Shown here in pieces: positions 1-9,000 of a stretch of DNA of 30,000 nt (position 1 is the first letter of the stretch; each line of letters starts with the position of its first letter). Both the position numbers and the translations under genes were made by a program. Below the pieces are notes generated by a model. It was not told where the DNA came from, searched no databases, and saw nothing but the letters and a program-made list of their open reading frames with translations. The stretch is from Chrysomallon squamiferum. Taxonomy: Eukaryota; Mollusca; Gastropoda; Neomphalida; Peltospiridae. The stretch is from positions 15,743,391-15,773,390 of the forward strand of contig CM022668.1 in NCBI GenBank assembly GCA_012295275.1, in the 5' to 3' direction.

Positions 1-1931
1 GCAGACGTCGAGGTGAAGGCCACTGTGTTGGATGCGGGATGCGGGAGGCTGCCAAAGATGGTGCACGTCCCGGTAACCGTGTCGAAACTCTGAATGCTCG
101 ACGAGGCGTTCCCTGACTCCGCGGTTCCTCCGAACGTGAAAATGACGTCGTTGACGACGGTCGCCGACAGAAGTTCAACTGCAGTCTGCAGCCGACCCGC
201 TTTGGCCCACACTCCTCTGTTTGTGTCGTACGATTCAACATCGACGGGCAGCTTGGATCCCCTTTTCAGACCCGGGCAACTTCCTCCAAGGATGTAGATG
301 ACGTCGTTGACAGCGACCATGGCGTGGCATTCCCTTCCAGTGATCAGAGAGGGCTGCGCGTACCACTCGTTCTCCACGGGACTGTACTTCATGAATTTGT
401 CCATGTGCCGGGAACCTCCGCTGACGTAAACCTCGTTCTTCAGGCAGCAGGCGGCGAAGTCGTAGCCGGGTTCGTAAGGCATGGATGCCAGCGAGAACCA
501 CTCGGGTTTGTGCAGCGTGTAGCAGAAGACGCACGTCAGTGGTTGGTCCTCGACGAAGCACCCTCCCATGAGAAGGACCACTCTGGACACTTTGTCTTTA
601 TTCCGAATCGTCGGCTGTCTGAACATTATCGCTTCCCTCTGGTCATTCTTCAGGTGGTAGCCGATGGCCTCCTTCACTCGTTCTGCAAATATTTTGTTGG
701 ATGTCATCAACTCGTCCTTGAAGAGGGTGTCGAAAAGGTAAGGGCCACTGACGTTTGGCAGGCAGATGAGATCCAGCAACACAGGCAGGTGCGACTCGCG
801 GTTTGGACGGTCGTGTTTGATCCAGCGGATGACCGTGTCGCAGATGACGTCCTCGGCGGACACGGGAAGATCTTCAGCCGTGAGGACCAGGACCAGATCG
901 TCCCTGTCCAGAGACATTATGTCTTCCGACCGGCTGACTTGGTGGAACTCCTTCACGATGACCCCCCACGCCTTCTTTATCAGAGACCGCAGCTCGTACG
1001 TCTGTCCCAGCTTCCACATCCTCAGCGCGTTCTTCGGATTCACGCTGTCGTAGAGGAACTGCACGCACTGCTTCTCCAGGATGTGTATCTGCAGGTACAC
1101 GGCCGCGTCGAGAAGCTTGTTGACCGCGCGGGCCGTCACCACGTTGCGACCTTCGTAGACGACGGCGAGGACCTTCGAGAAGACGCGCGGCGAGATCCTC
1201 TCCATGGTGACCACGCCGTTGGTGGACTCGCTCATCTCGGACATGAACAGGGATCGGAAGAATCCGGACACGGCCGCCAGGACGATCCTGTGACACCTGA
1301 ACTCTCGGTTCTTAATTCTCACTGTCAGGTCGCACAGTTCCCCGTCCTCAAACAGCCGCTGAATGCCTGAATGCAGAATGCTACACACCTGAAGAGCAAA
1401 CTGTGGATCATCTGTTTCATCACGAGAAGAGTCGGAATCGTCATCAGACTCGGCGACCTCCTCCTCCCTCCCTCCTCCTGCTCCTCTTCTTGCTCCTCCT
1501 CTTGCTCCTCCTCCTGCTCCTCTTGCTCCTCCTCCTGCACCTGCTCCTCCTCTACTGACCTACGTTCATCTCTTTCCTCATCTTCAAACATCCCCCACAG
1601 CTTTTCGTAGTCAGGCACTTTAAAGGGTTTTTCATTTTGTCTTTGATCACCCACAGTCAGGGGGTTTTCATCATCACTCAGGGAATTTACATCATCAACC
1701 TCATCATCGGCTCTTGCTCGAAAGAATTCTGATTCTTCATCGGCTTTATCCTGTGAAATAAGCACGTCATTTGATTCTTGGTCATCTGTTGTATGGTCCA
1801 CAGTCTTACTGGCCTTTTGAAGACCTTCTTTTTCATATCCCTTATATTCAGTGAGTCTCACGAAACTACTTGCTTCATCTTCATTCTTATGTAGGACTTC
1901 ATTTTTCATCTCTTCAGGTTTCGGAATAACA
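1..1931 (-). CDS. BTB-BACK-Kelch (KLHL-type) protein, large exon 4, 3' end outside the window
   Basis: On the minus strand one frame is open from about 1470 to base 1. It begins with LFEDGELCDLTV and CHRIVLAAVSGFFRSLF, a typical BTB domain (about 1345-1037). A BACK domain follows (about 1036-640, with CDTVIRWIKHDRPNRESHLP). Four Kelch blades follow (about 590-1), each with a double-glycine strand: LLMGG, VYVSGG, IYILGG and IFTFGG. The propeller, usually six blades, is cut by the window edge. KLHL proteins are typically substrate adaptors of cullin-3 ubiquitin ligases; that role is family knowledge, not visible here. Upstream (1909 to about 1470) lies an acidic, disordered extension in a second frame, ending in Glu/Gln repeats, and the two frames differ by one base. 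The exon starts after an acceptor reading TTTGATTTAG, and its first base completes a codon from exon 3. Family assignment is firm; I cannot name the KLHL member. Confidence 0.9.
1466..1552 (-). repeat. Glu/Gln-coding GAG/CAG/CAA tract containing a one-base frame discontinuity
   Basis: On the minus strand this tract is built of GAG, CAG and CAA codons in the frame that comes from the acidic extension. It ends in a G-rich stretch, GAGGAGGGAGGGAGGAGG. The BTB domain downstream is read one base out of register. The acidic frame, if continued, stops at 1325-1327, inside the BTB coding sequence. The BTB frame has no ATG between the tract and the domain. The tract is therefore where the two parts must be joined, by an indel in this assembly or allele, by slippage, or by an unseen splice. 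Confidence 0.8.
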
Positions 1932-2380
1932 CTAAATCAATAAAAAAAAATATATATATATTTAGAAAATGAAATAGAATAGGTGAAACAATATAATTAT
2001 AATACATACATACCTACCTACATAACATACACACACATATAGATATATACATACATACAAAGAAACATACATATATAATAAACACACACACACACATACA
2101 TACATACATACATACATACCTACATAGCATACACACACATATAGATAGATATATACATACAAAGAAACATACATACATACATACATACATATATAATAAA
2201 CACACCCACATACATACATACATACATACAAACATACGTACATTCATACATCCATACATATAAACACACAAACTCACAAACACATATATCCACACATATA
2301 CATATATACATACATGTGTATGTGTGCATTTATTTATATATGTGCACTATTTATATATAAAATGAAGACAAAACACATGC

Positions 2381-2415
<35 letters not shown>

Positions 2416-2463
2416 TATTTATAAAGTAACAGAAAATAAATTTACAAAAAAACTTTTTCTTAC
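1932..2463 (-). other. KLHL intron 3, packed with TACA/AC microsatellites
   Basis: Read on the minus strand, the intron opens with GTAAGA at 2463-2458 and closes with a T-rich stretch and TTTAG at 1932. Its body (1990-2330) is a degenerate TACA/TACC/ATAC tetranucleotide array followed by a pure AC run (about 2383-2413). The ORFs it contains are strings of Tyr, Val and Cys from the repeat and are not genes. Confidence 0.65.
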
Positions 2464-2509
2464 AAGTTTGGAACTGGAATATCTTCAGGCTCACAATCCA
2501 CCTCAAACT
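2464..2509 (-). CDS. KLHL exon 3 (46 bases)
   Basis: The minus strand reads TTTAG then AG TTT GAG GTG GAT and continues to CCA AAC TT, followed by a strong donor, GTAAGA. It encodes (G)EFEVDCEPEDIPVPN(F). The two leading bases complete a codon begun by the final G of exon 2. The two trailing Ts are completed to Phe by the first base of exon 4. An alternative acceptor five bases upstream (CAG at 2517-2515) would create an in-frame TAG with exon 2, so the TTTAG site is preferred. The acidic, proline-rich composition matches the extension in exon 4. Confidence 0.65.
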
Positions 2510-2619
2510 CTAAACTGAATAATAAATTTAAAAAATGTTTCATTATTATCTTCATATGCGGAGCAAACATATGTTTACTGTAATTATTCAGAATATATAT
2601 TTTGTGTGTATGTAAGAAG

Positions 2620-2679
<60 letters not shown>
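2620..2679. repeat. (TA)n then (TG)n microsatellite
   Basis: An uninterrupted TA run passes directly into about 20 TG units. Alternating pyrimidine-purine DNA of this kind can adopt Z-form or slipped structures. Confidence 0.95.
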
Positions 2680-2680
<1 letters not shown>

Positions 2681-2871
2681 CCTTAGAATCTGAATTTTTG
2701 GATCAAAATGAATTTTAAATAAAAAACAAATTTGACTATGCATGTAAGTAGATATATCCATGAATTTGTTTGCATGATAATGTATGTTGTGTATGTGTAT
2801 CTGTGTGTGTGTGTCTGTGTCTGTGAAATAGGTGAATGTGCATGCGCATGCATCTGTCTATATGTTTGCAT

Positions 2872-2904
<33 letters not shown>

Positions 2905-2905
2905 T

Positions 2906-3057
2906 CAGTGGTGTAGGTGGGTGGGGCACATGGGCGGTTACCCTGGGCACAGAATTCATAGACTGACTACTGGACTAGTGGAGAGGGGCTCAGGGATGGG
3001 AAATTTCCACGGGTTAGGGATACTGCCTTGCCCCTAGTATTGGCAACCAACACTATG
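2906..3057. mobile_element. Short foldback (MITE-like) element with hAT-like ends
   Basis: A GC-richer island of about 150 bases interrupts a TG microsatellite. Its left end is CAGTGGTGTAGGTGGG and continues through GGGGCACATGGGCGG and TTACCC. The reverse complement of its right end is CATAGTGTTGGTTGCC and continues through GGGGCAAGGCAGTATCCC. The two ends therefore form an imperfect inverted repeat of roughly 40 bases. CAGTGGYGTA-type termini are familiar in hAT-superfamily elements. No clear 8-bp target duplication can be read because the flanks are TG repeats. It contains no transposase, so it would be non-autonomous. Confidence 0.4.
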
Positions 3058-3099
3058 TCTGTGTGTGCATCTGTGCGTACATACACCTGTGAGTGTTTG

Positions 3100-3330
3100 C
3101 ATGTATGTGTCTTTATGTCTGTATGTGTTTATATGTCTGTTAATGCATATGTGTCTTTATGTGTGTGTGTGTTTATATGTGTGTATGTATGTGTCTTTAT
3201 GTCTGTATGTGTTTATATGTCTGTTAATGTATATGTGTCTTTGTGTGTGTGTGTTTATGTGTGTGTATGTATGTGTCTTTATGTCTGTATGTGAGTCTGT
3301 TAATGTATATGTTTTTATGTGTGTGTGTCT
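3100..3330. repeat. Compound TG minisatellite with a higher-order unit of about 83 bp
   Basis: The phrase TATGTGTCTTTATGTCTG recurs at 3104, 3188 and 3270, that is 84 and 82 bases apart, with matching intervening text such as ATATGTCTGTTAATG. This is a true tandem repeat of a longer unit and not only slippage of TG. Confidence 0.75.
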
Positions 3331-3399
3331 GTGTCTTTATGTGTGTGTGTGTGTATATGTCTGTCTATGTGTGTGTGTGTGTTTTTATAATGTCTTTGA

Positions 3400-3566
3400 G
3401 AGTGTGTTTGTGAGTGTGTGTTTGTGAGTCTGTGTTTGTGAGTGTGTGTCTGTGTGTGTGTTTGTGAGTGTGTGTTTGTGAGAGTGTGTTTGTGAGTGTG
3501 TGTTTGTGAGTGTGTGTATGTGAGTGTGTGTTTGTGAGTCTGTGTTTGTGAGTGTGTGTCTATGTG
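3400..3566. repeat. Tandem repeat with a unit of about 14 bp (GTGAGTGTGTGTTT)
   Basis: The block consists of near-identical 14-base units with occasional TCTG variants. Its translations are repetitive threonine/histidine strings and are not coding. Confidence 0.75.
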
Positions 3567-4260
3567 TGTGTGTGGTTTTCACAATATTTACCTGACAGGT
3601 ACGAGGTCATTCAATGAAGAGTTAGGTGTTTCAGAACCTGTTTACAAAAGTAAACTTTGCTTTTATAAACAAATGATCATTGAATAAAAAAAAAAAAAAA
3701 AATTTAAAAGTAATTTTTAAACTTTTTGACCATATTACACAAAAATTAAATTAATTAATTTTTTTTTTTTTTTAAACCCAAAAATTTAAAATTAAAAAAA
3801 ATTATAAATTAAAAAATTTTTTAAAATAGAAAGATAGAAAATTTAATTTAAACTAAACATATTTCTTGAAATAAATTTATTTTGATAGACCAATAACTTA
3901 TAATTAATCCAAAGGACATAATAATGTTGTTTATGTAAGATCCTTTTCCATTTCTTACAATATTTCTTAATGTGTTGGTACAAATAATGTTCTAATAAAA
4001 TGAATTGTATTTCCAAAATGTTTATTTTATTGTCCTTGTCAACTAATCTTTACTAACATTAAAGCAGGAAATTAAAATAATACATAACAATAGCACTGTG
4101 GTATGCTTTGTAAGTGGAGCTATAGCATCACAAATACATGGCAGCCAGATAGCTGTATTTGATGAGATGATGTTGCACTTGAGAAAAATGCCACACACAG
4201 ATATTTTTTAGTTGTATTCATTTGTTTATATACTACACTATTAATTTAGATTATTAACAA

Positions 4261-4313
4261 AAAATAAATAAATAAATAAATAATGATAATAATGATAATA
4301 ATATAAACAAATA

Positions 4314-4346
<33 letters not shown>

Positions 4347-4440
4347 GTAACAACAACAACAGTGATGATAATAATCATCATCAATGTTTATACTGTGTTG
4401 TCCTTTAGGTCCCTAGCATTACAGGGAGACAACTACACAG
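4261..4440. repeat. AAAT/AAT microsatellites followed by a small inverted repeat
   Basis: AATA and ATA runs (4261-4345) lead into a short unique stretch. There TGTGTTGTC near 4395 and GACAACTACACA near 4428 form an imperfect inverted repeat around CCCT...AGGG. Confidence 0.6.
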
Positions 4441-4449
4441 GCAAACCCA

Positions 4450-4675
4450 ATACATAAGTAAGTAAGTAAGTAAGTTAGTAACTAAGTATGTAAGTAACTA
4501 ACTAAGTAAGTAAGTAGTAAATAAGTAACTAAGCAAATAAGTAAGCAAGTAAATAGTAAATAAGTAACTTTGTAAAAAAGTAAGCAAGAAAATAGTAAGT
4601 AAGTAAATAAGTAAGTCACTAACTAAGGAAGTAAATAAGCAAGTAATTAAGTAAGAAGGTTTATAAATAAATAAA
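4450..4675. repeat. Degenerate (AAGT)n tetranucleotide array
   Basis: Units of AAGT, AACT and AAAT run through the block. On the plus strand this reads as a series of GTAAGTAAG words. Confidence 0.9.
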
Positions 4676-4962
4676 TAAAACATAACTTGGATAATAGTAA
4701 TAATAATAATAATAGTAATAGAAATAATAATTATAATAGTAATAATTAAATAAATAAACAGACTATAACTTCAAAGAATGCAGAACATATTTACTGTTTT
4801 CTTTGTATCATCAGAGGTACACTTTAACTGTTTGTAATTTGTTGTAACAGTATGCTGGTTATAGTTACATCTCAGATATGTTCAAGTATTGGTTAATTCA
4901 AAGCCACTACAAGTATTTGATCCCAGAACCTAATATTCTTAACTGCTTAAACAGATATTTAC

Positions 4963-5015
4963 CTCCTCTTGTTAGGCCAACCACTCTTGGTTGAACATCA
5001 TTACCATCACACTCA
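4963..5015 (-). CDS. KLHL exon 2 (53 bases)
   Basis: The minus strand reads TTTCCTTTCAAAG, then the exon, then the donor GTAAATATC. The exon encodes (D)ECDGNDVQPRVVGLTRG and ends in a single G that exon 3 completes to Glu. Its first base completes the GA left by exon 1 to Asp. The match of phase at both borders is the main evidence. Expression data are needed to exclude coincidence. Confidence 0.6.
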
Positions 5016-5068
5016 CTTTGAAAGGAAATAAACAAATAAAACTACAGTAACAGTTCTGGAAACAATCT

Positions 5069-5112
<44 letters not shown>

Positions 5113-5465
5113 TAATAGTTTTCAATTCTTCAAGATCTTGTAAATAAAGTGATAACTGGAAAAGCTTATTTCTAATTAGGCAGTTTCTACATATGCCATT
5201 TTTAATTTAACATTTCTGATTTCTATTTATTTTAACTTCGAAGAATATTTTTATTTTAATCTTAATATTTTTCTAACGAGGAAGCTGAGAAACAGGAAAT
5301 AGAAATTACATGTGAAACCGCAAGGTAAAATAGACAAAAAAATAACAACAGCATTCCGAAAATCAGAAGACAGCGAAAACAGATTGAACTTAATTAATTT
5401 TAATCTTTTTATGCCTCGAATATAAACATGACATAATCTGTGTGACAGAGTTTACAGTTACTTAC
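5016..5465 (-). other. KLHL intron 1 (450 bases)
   Basis: Donor GTAAGTAAC at 5465 and acceptor CAAAG at 5020-5016 on the minus strand. It holds an AAAT/AAT microsatellite (about 5068-5119). The rest is AT-rich unique sequence in which I recognise nothing. Confidence 0.55.
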
Positions 5466-5479
5466 TCAAAATTCTCCAT
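5466..5479 (-). CDS. KLHL exon 1 coding part with start codon (14 coding bases)
   Basis: The minus strand reads CAAAATGGAGAATTTTGA followed by the very strong donor GTAAGTAAC. The ATG has A at -3 and G at +4. An in-frame TGA lies just upstream (5488-5486), so this is the first Met of the frame. The exon gives MENF plus GA, and the spliced N-terminus becomes MENFDECDGNDVQPRVVG. The 5' untranslated part extends to higher coordinates; its start is unknown. Confidence 0.6.
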
Positions 5480-5814
5480 TTTGTTTCAAAGAAGATGTTG
5501 CCAGTAGCAAATGTGACAGTTACAAGATTTCTACGACGAGGGAAAAATGTTCCTGGTATTATTACTTTCGGTTTCATACCACGGGACGTTATTCTGCTGT
5601 TGACTTCGGTTAATTAGAGTTATTTCCCTTAGTCCATGAACTTCGTGAAAGTAACTATTTGCTTGCGTATTAATATAATTATGAACGTAAATATTGACTG
5701 TGTATGCTGAGAATTTTACAATTACGACGAAGATAAAGACCGATATACGGAAATAAGTCGGAAATGTGAATTTAGTTATCATCTATAAATTATTATCATA
5801 TTTCGAATTTATAT
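5480..5814 (-). promoter_or_regulatory. KLHL 5' UTR and proximal 5' flank
   Basis: AT-rich unique sequence with no simple repeat, lying immediately upstream of the inferred start codon. I see no confident TATA box or initiator. It contains the word TAAGGGAAATAACTCTA (minus strand, about 5614-5630), which recurs near 17620. An 83-codon minus-strand ORF inside it (5531-5782) is judged non-genic or at most an upstream ORF. Confidence 0.35.
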
Positions 5815-6160
5815 GAACAACTACTATTACTATTAGCAACACTACTGTCAAAACTACTACTACTATTAATACTACTACTACCTATTACTGCTATTGCTGG
5901 TGCTACTAATATACGACTACTAATTTTTCTACTAAATCTACTAATATTACCATCACCAATTTTACTATTACTACTACTGCAAATTTTACTTCTATTACTT
6001 CTAGCAATAGTATTATATTAGAACTAATACTGTTGCTACTACGATTATGAATACCACTACTACGCTGATACTACCAGCACCACCACTACTACTGCTCCTG
6101 CAACTACTACTACTACACATACTACTGCTGCTTCTGCCACTACTACTACTAGTGTTATTT
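5815..6160. repeat. Degenerate TAC/ACT trinucleotide block
   Basis: ACT and TAC triplets with frequent ATT, GCT and CCA variants keep a three-base periodicity over about 345 bases. It has the same composition as the block at 27140-27480, in inverted orientation. Confidence 0.85.
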
Positions 6161-6162
6161 CT

Positions 6163-6207
6163 ATTTATTTATTTATTTATTTATTTATTTATGTATTTAT
6201 TTATTTA

Positions 6208-6235
<28 letters not shown>
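6163..6235. repeat. (TTTA)n followed by T28
   Basis: TTTA units run into a homopolymer of 28 T (about 6208-6235). Confidence 0.95.
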
Positions 6236-6240
<5 letters not shown>

Positions 6241-6575
6241 TTTTTAAATCCTAGACCATCGTAGTTTGCTCTGACTTGCATGCTTTCATCTCGAAGCTGG
6301 TTACTAAATAGTTACGTCACAACAATACTGTGACGTCAGCGCAGAAAGAATGGATGTCAGATTCTGGCAGCAATGTTTGACGGGGAGAGAAGCAGAATCC
6401 GAATCTACTTGAAAACTCACAGAGTGTCAGCGCTTTGGCTGCAATTACGTCCGTAACAAAACCATATGTTTCTACATGCCAGCGTTCAGCCTGCCACTTC
6501 GTCGTGTCTAATTACAATAACTTTGACTAACATTTCATTCCGCGACATCCTGCCGAAATGGAGAGAATAAAAATG
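6236..6575. other. Unique island upstream of the KLHL gene
   Basis: Non-repetitive sequence of mixed composition that holds two CRE-like sites (see 6312-6338). No ORF or RNA gene is recognised. It ends at A26 (6576-6601), after which a TTA/T/C-rich stretch runs to about 6670. Confidence 0.5.
6312..6338. promoter_or_regulatory. Paired CRE/bZIP-like sites
   Basis: TTACGTCA at 6312-6319 (TGACGTAA on the minus strand) and the full palindrome TGACGTCA at 6331-6338 lie 19 bases apart, about 0.85 kb upstream of the inferred KLHL start. CREB/ATF-type bZIP factors bind this word. Function is inferred from the motif only. Confidence 0.35.
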
Positions 6576-6780
6576 AAAAAAAAAAAAAAAAAAAAAAAAA
6601 ATCTAGTGAAATCGTAGGCAAGGTTTTTTTTATAAAATTATTATTATTATTTTTTTTTTTTTTTCCCCCCCTCCAAGTCCTTGGAATAGTTAATCTATAT
6701 CGTGGGAATGTGTAAGAAAAATATAGATTTATTAAGTTATCTTTCTTGATAATACAGTGAGTAACCCATTAGTCCCTGAA

Positions 6781-7200
6781 ACTGCATAAATATCCACAAT
6801 TCTAGCTTTTCTGGATGTTAATATCCTTATCCTGAAGCCCTGCAGATTTCTGTATAAGTATCCTGAATACTTAATACGTGTAGACGTTTGTATAAATATC
6901 CCTTAGACCTGTGCATTGATCCTGAAATGTGTATAAACATCTCCAATACGTAACGCCTGAACGTTTTAGCACAAATATCCTGAATCCTTAAAAGCTATAG
7001 CTTTTTGTATAAATATCCTAAAATCAACAAAGCTGGTAGATTTTGGTGTAATATCATTAATCGTTAAAACCTAAAGGTTTTTGTATGAATATCCTGAATC
7101 CTGAAGGCTCGTAGTTCAAGCCTTTAGTTTTCCGTATCCTTAAGATCTGTAGGTATTGTACAAATATCCTGAACACTCAATGACAGCAGGTTTTTCTATT
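6781..7200. repeat. Decayed minisatellite, unit about 38 bp, about 11 copies
   Basis: TATCC or a one- or two-base variant begins at 6791, 6822, 6859, 6897, 6938, 6976, 7014, 7052, 7090, 7135 and 7165. Several consecutive steps are exactly 38 bases. The unit core is GTATAAATATCCTGAATCC, followed by a stretch like TTAAAGCCTGTAG. Copies are strongly diverged, so the array is old. It is not a simple-sequence repeat and has no ORF. Confidence 0.8.
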
Positions 7201-7699
7201 AATTTTAATTTAATTCCAGTACGTTCCAATTTTGATGCATTGCTTCTGGTAACAATAGATATTTAAACCGTTTTATTTCGAATATGGACAGCCGACTTGT
7301 AGCCTTCCAAAAAACTCTTTATTCTTGAAAATTATTAACCTCACCCACCTATAACTGACCCCCGCTGGACAAGCGACCCCACCCTAATTAAACACGTGAA
7401 AGAAAGCCACGCCCGAGAAGCTTAATTTGATACCATCTCAAAAGCGCCTGCCCCCGCGTTTCTGGTATTTAATAATAAAAAGGTAACGCTGACCACAATG
7501 TCAACAACGACGTGTTCAAACACTTCTGTGACAAACGTCTACAACTACAGCGACGTGGAGTGTATCTTTACTTTTTTTTTAGCCCCACGCTAATGAGGCA
7601 CTCGAACAACGACATGGTCAACATAGGCAACGTTCCCAGGATACTAAGTTTCCACTTAAGAGTGGTAGCTACACGAAAAGCTACAATAGACTAATTATG
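7201..7699. other. Unique intergenic stretch
   Basis: Mixed sequence containing GCCACGCCC at 7406-7414 and a CACGTG at about 7394. A 60-codon plus-strand ORF (7512-7694) shows no recognisable domain. Nothing else is supported. Confidence 0.4.
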
Positions 7700-7845
7700 T
7701 GACCTTTGTAAAGAGGCGACGTGGTTAAGACTTCGCTCCTTAGACTGTTAAGTACTAGGATCGTGTCGCAATAACGGACGATCCGTTGATAACACAGGAT
7801 TTATGACAATTCGATCAACTTTTAATCTTTTTTTTTTTTTTTTTA
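7700..7845 (+). mobile_element. Possible tRNA-derived SINE relic
   Basis: GACGTGGTTAAGACTTCGCT resembles the D-arm/A-box half of a Ser/Leu-type tRNA. TAGGATCGTGTCGC about 45 bases later is a poor B-box match. The stretch ends in a T-rich tail (about 7828-7845). A hairpin with perfect 7-base arms (GGATCGT/ACGATCC, 7758-7784) follows the tRNA-like part. A related string, CGTGGTTAGAC...CTTAGACTGTT, occurs at 14451-14488. The match to a tRNA is weak. Confidence 0.25.
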
Positions 7846-8154
7846 TTTTTAATTTTTTTTATAAATTTTCTAACACACTAACTCGCTAAACCTCTAACAC
7901 AGTCACTAAATCTTTAACACTCTAACAAAATCACTAACAACATGCCAACATACCAAATTTCTAATATATACTAATTTAATAAAACTCCAACACACTTATA
8001 TTTTTTTACACATTTATATAAAATTATATTTTTCTGTTTTAGGCGAAAGATTTTAGATTAAAAAAACATTGCGATATATACCCACACCATAAACCTTAAG
8101 TTAAAAGCATTTGTTTTCATTTGGTTAGTTCAAAACATTAAATTATAAAATCAT

Positions 8155-8190
<36 letters not shown>

Positions 8191-8764
8191 GAGACATAGA
8201 GACAGAGAGAATGAAAATAAGGACGGAAGGAAGAACAAAAACAATAAATAAATAAACAAACAAACAAACAAACAAATAAATAAATAAATAAATAAATGTA
8301 AATGCTTCAGCGACTGCTTAACAATTTGGCATTTTCTGAAATTACTTTACGGTAAATGTTATATACCCATCCTGACAATCTTGCTCTCGATACACTTTTA
8401 TCAAATTAAACCCTTTATTTATCTGCCCTTCCCATCGATAAACAAGCTTAATGGCTCGATTTTGGGTTGTTGGTTTAGGTAATTTTATTACGTTTTTCAA
8501 TTCACATATTCATCCATTTGTTTCATTCATTTCGTCCATGCCTTAACTATTATTATTATTCTTTATCAGATTATTTTACAACTTAAGTATTAAAAGGAAA
8601 GATAATAATAAAGTAAAAAGAAGAAGAAGTGAAAGAGACAAAAAATTGCAAATGTTCAAAACTTACTCTCTGTTAGACGCAACTAAATACAGGTTTTATG
8701 CATGTATTTAACTGTTCGAGCTTAATCAATACCGTCTTCTTTTTTTTCTTCTTCTTCATTTTCT

Positions 8765-8766
<2 letters not shown>
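7846..8766. other. AT-rich intergenic stretch with small repeats
   Basis: It begins with degenerate CTAACAC/CACTAAA units (7870-7950). It contains (GACA)n at about 8158-8192 and (AAAC)n/(AAAT)n at about 8244-8297. The rest (8300-8760) is unique and I recognise nothing in it. Confidence 0.6.
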
Positions 8767-8813
<47 letters not shown>

Positions 8814-9000
8814 TTAAAAAATAACAACATAATAAAAAATAAATAAATAAAAAAAAATAAAACAAGAAGAATATAAAAATAAACAATAAAAAAAAATACA
8901 TAGTACAGTCTGAAAAATATAAATGAATAAAATGGACAGAAGAACAAAAATAAAAACTATAAAATAAAAAAATAAAAAATAAAATAATAATAAATAAAAA
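8767..9000. repeat. (AAT)n and A/T-only low complexity
   Basis: Fifteen or so AAT units are followed by about 190 bases that are nearly all A and T. The ORFs here are Ile/Phe/Leu strings from the repeat. Confidence 0.9.

Larger units (their letters stand above)
2510..4962 (-). other. KLHL intron 2 (about 2.45 kb)
   Basis: Donor GTAAAT at 4962-4957 and acceptor TTTAG at 2514-2510 on the minus strand. The intron contains a TA/TG tract (2620-2679), a second TG run (2873-2904), a foldback element (2906-3057), compound TG minisatellites (3056-3580), A/T homopolymer-rich sequence (3680-3850) and triplet or tetranucleotide arrays (4260-4740). The sequence at 3850-4260 is AT-rich and unique, and I recognise nothing in it. 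Confidence 0.6.

Noticed and set aside
324-1370. 348-codon plus-strand ORF
   Set aside because: It is the antisense shadow of the BTB-Kelch coding sequence, which has clear domains on the minus strand.
5531-5782. 83-codon minus-strand ORF with a hydrophobic stretch
   Set aside because: It lies in the KLHL 5' flank, contains the dispersed AAGGGAAATAACTC word, and has no family resemblance. At most it is an upstream ORF.
7512-7694. 60-codon ORF in unique sequence
   Set aside because: Expected by chance at this length; no domain, no splice context.
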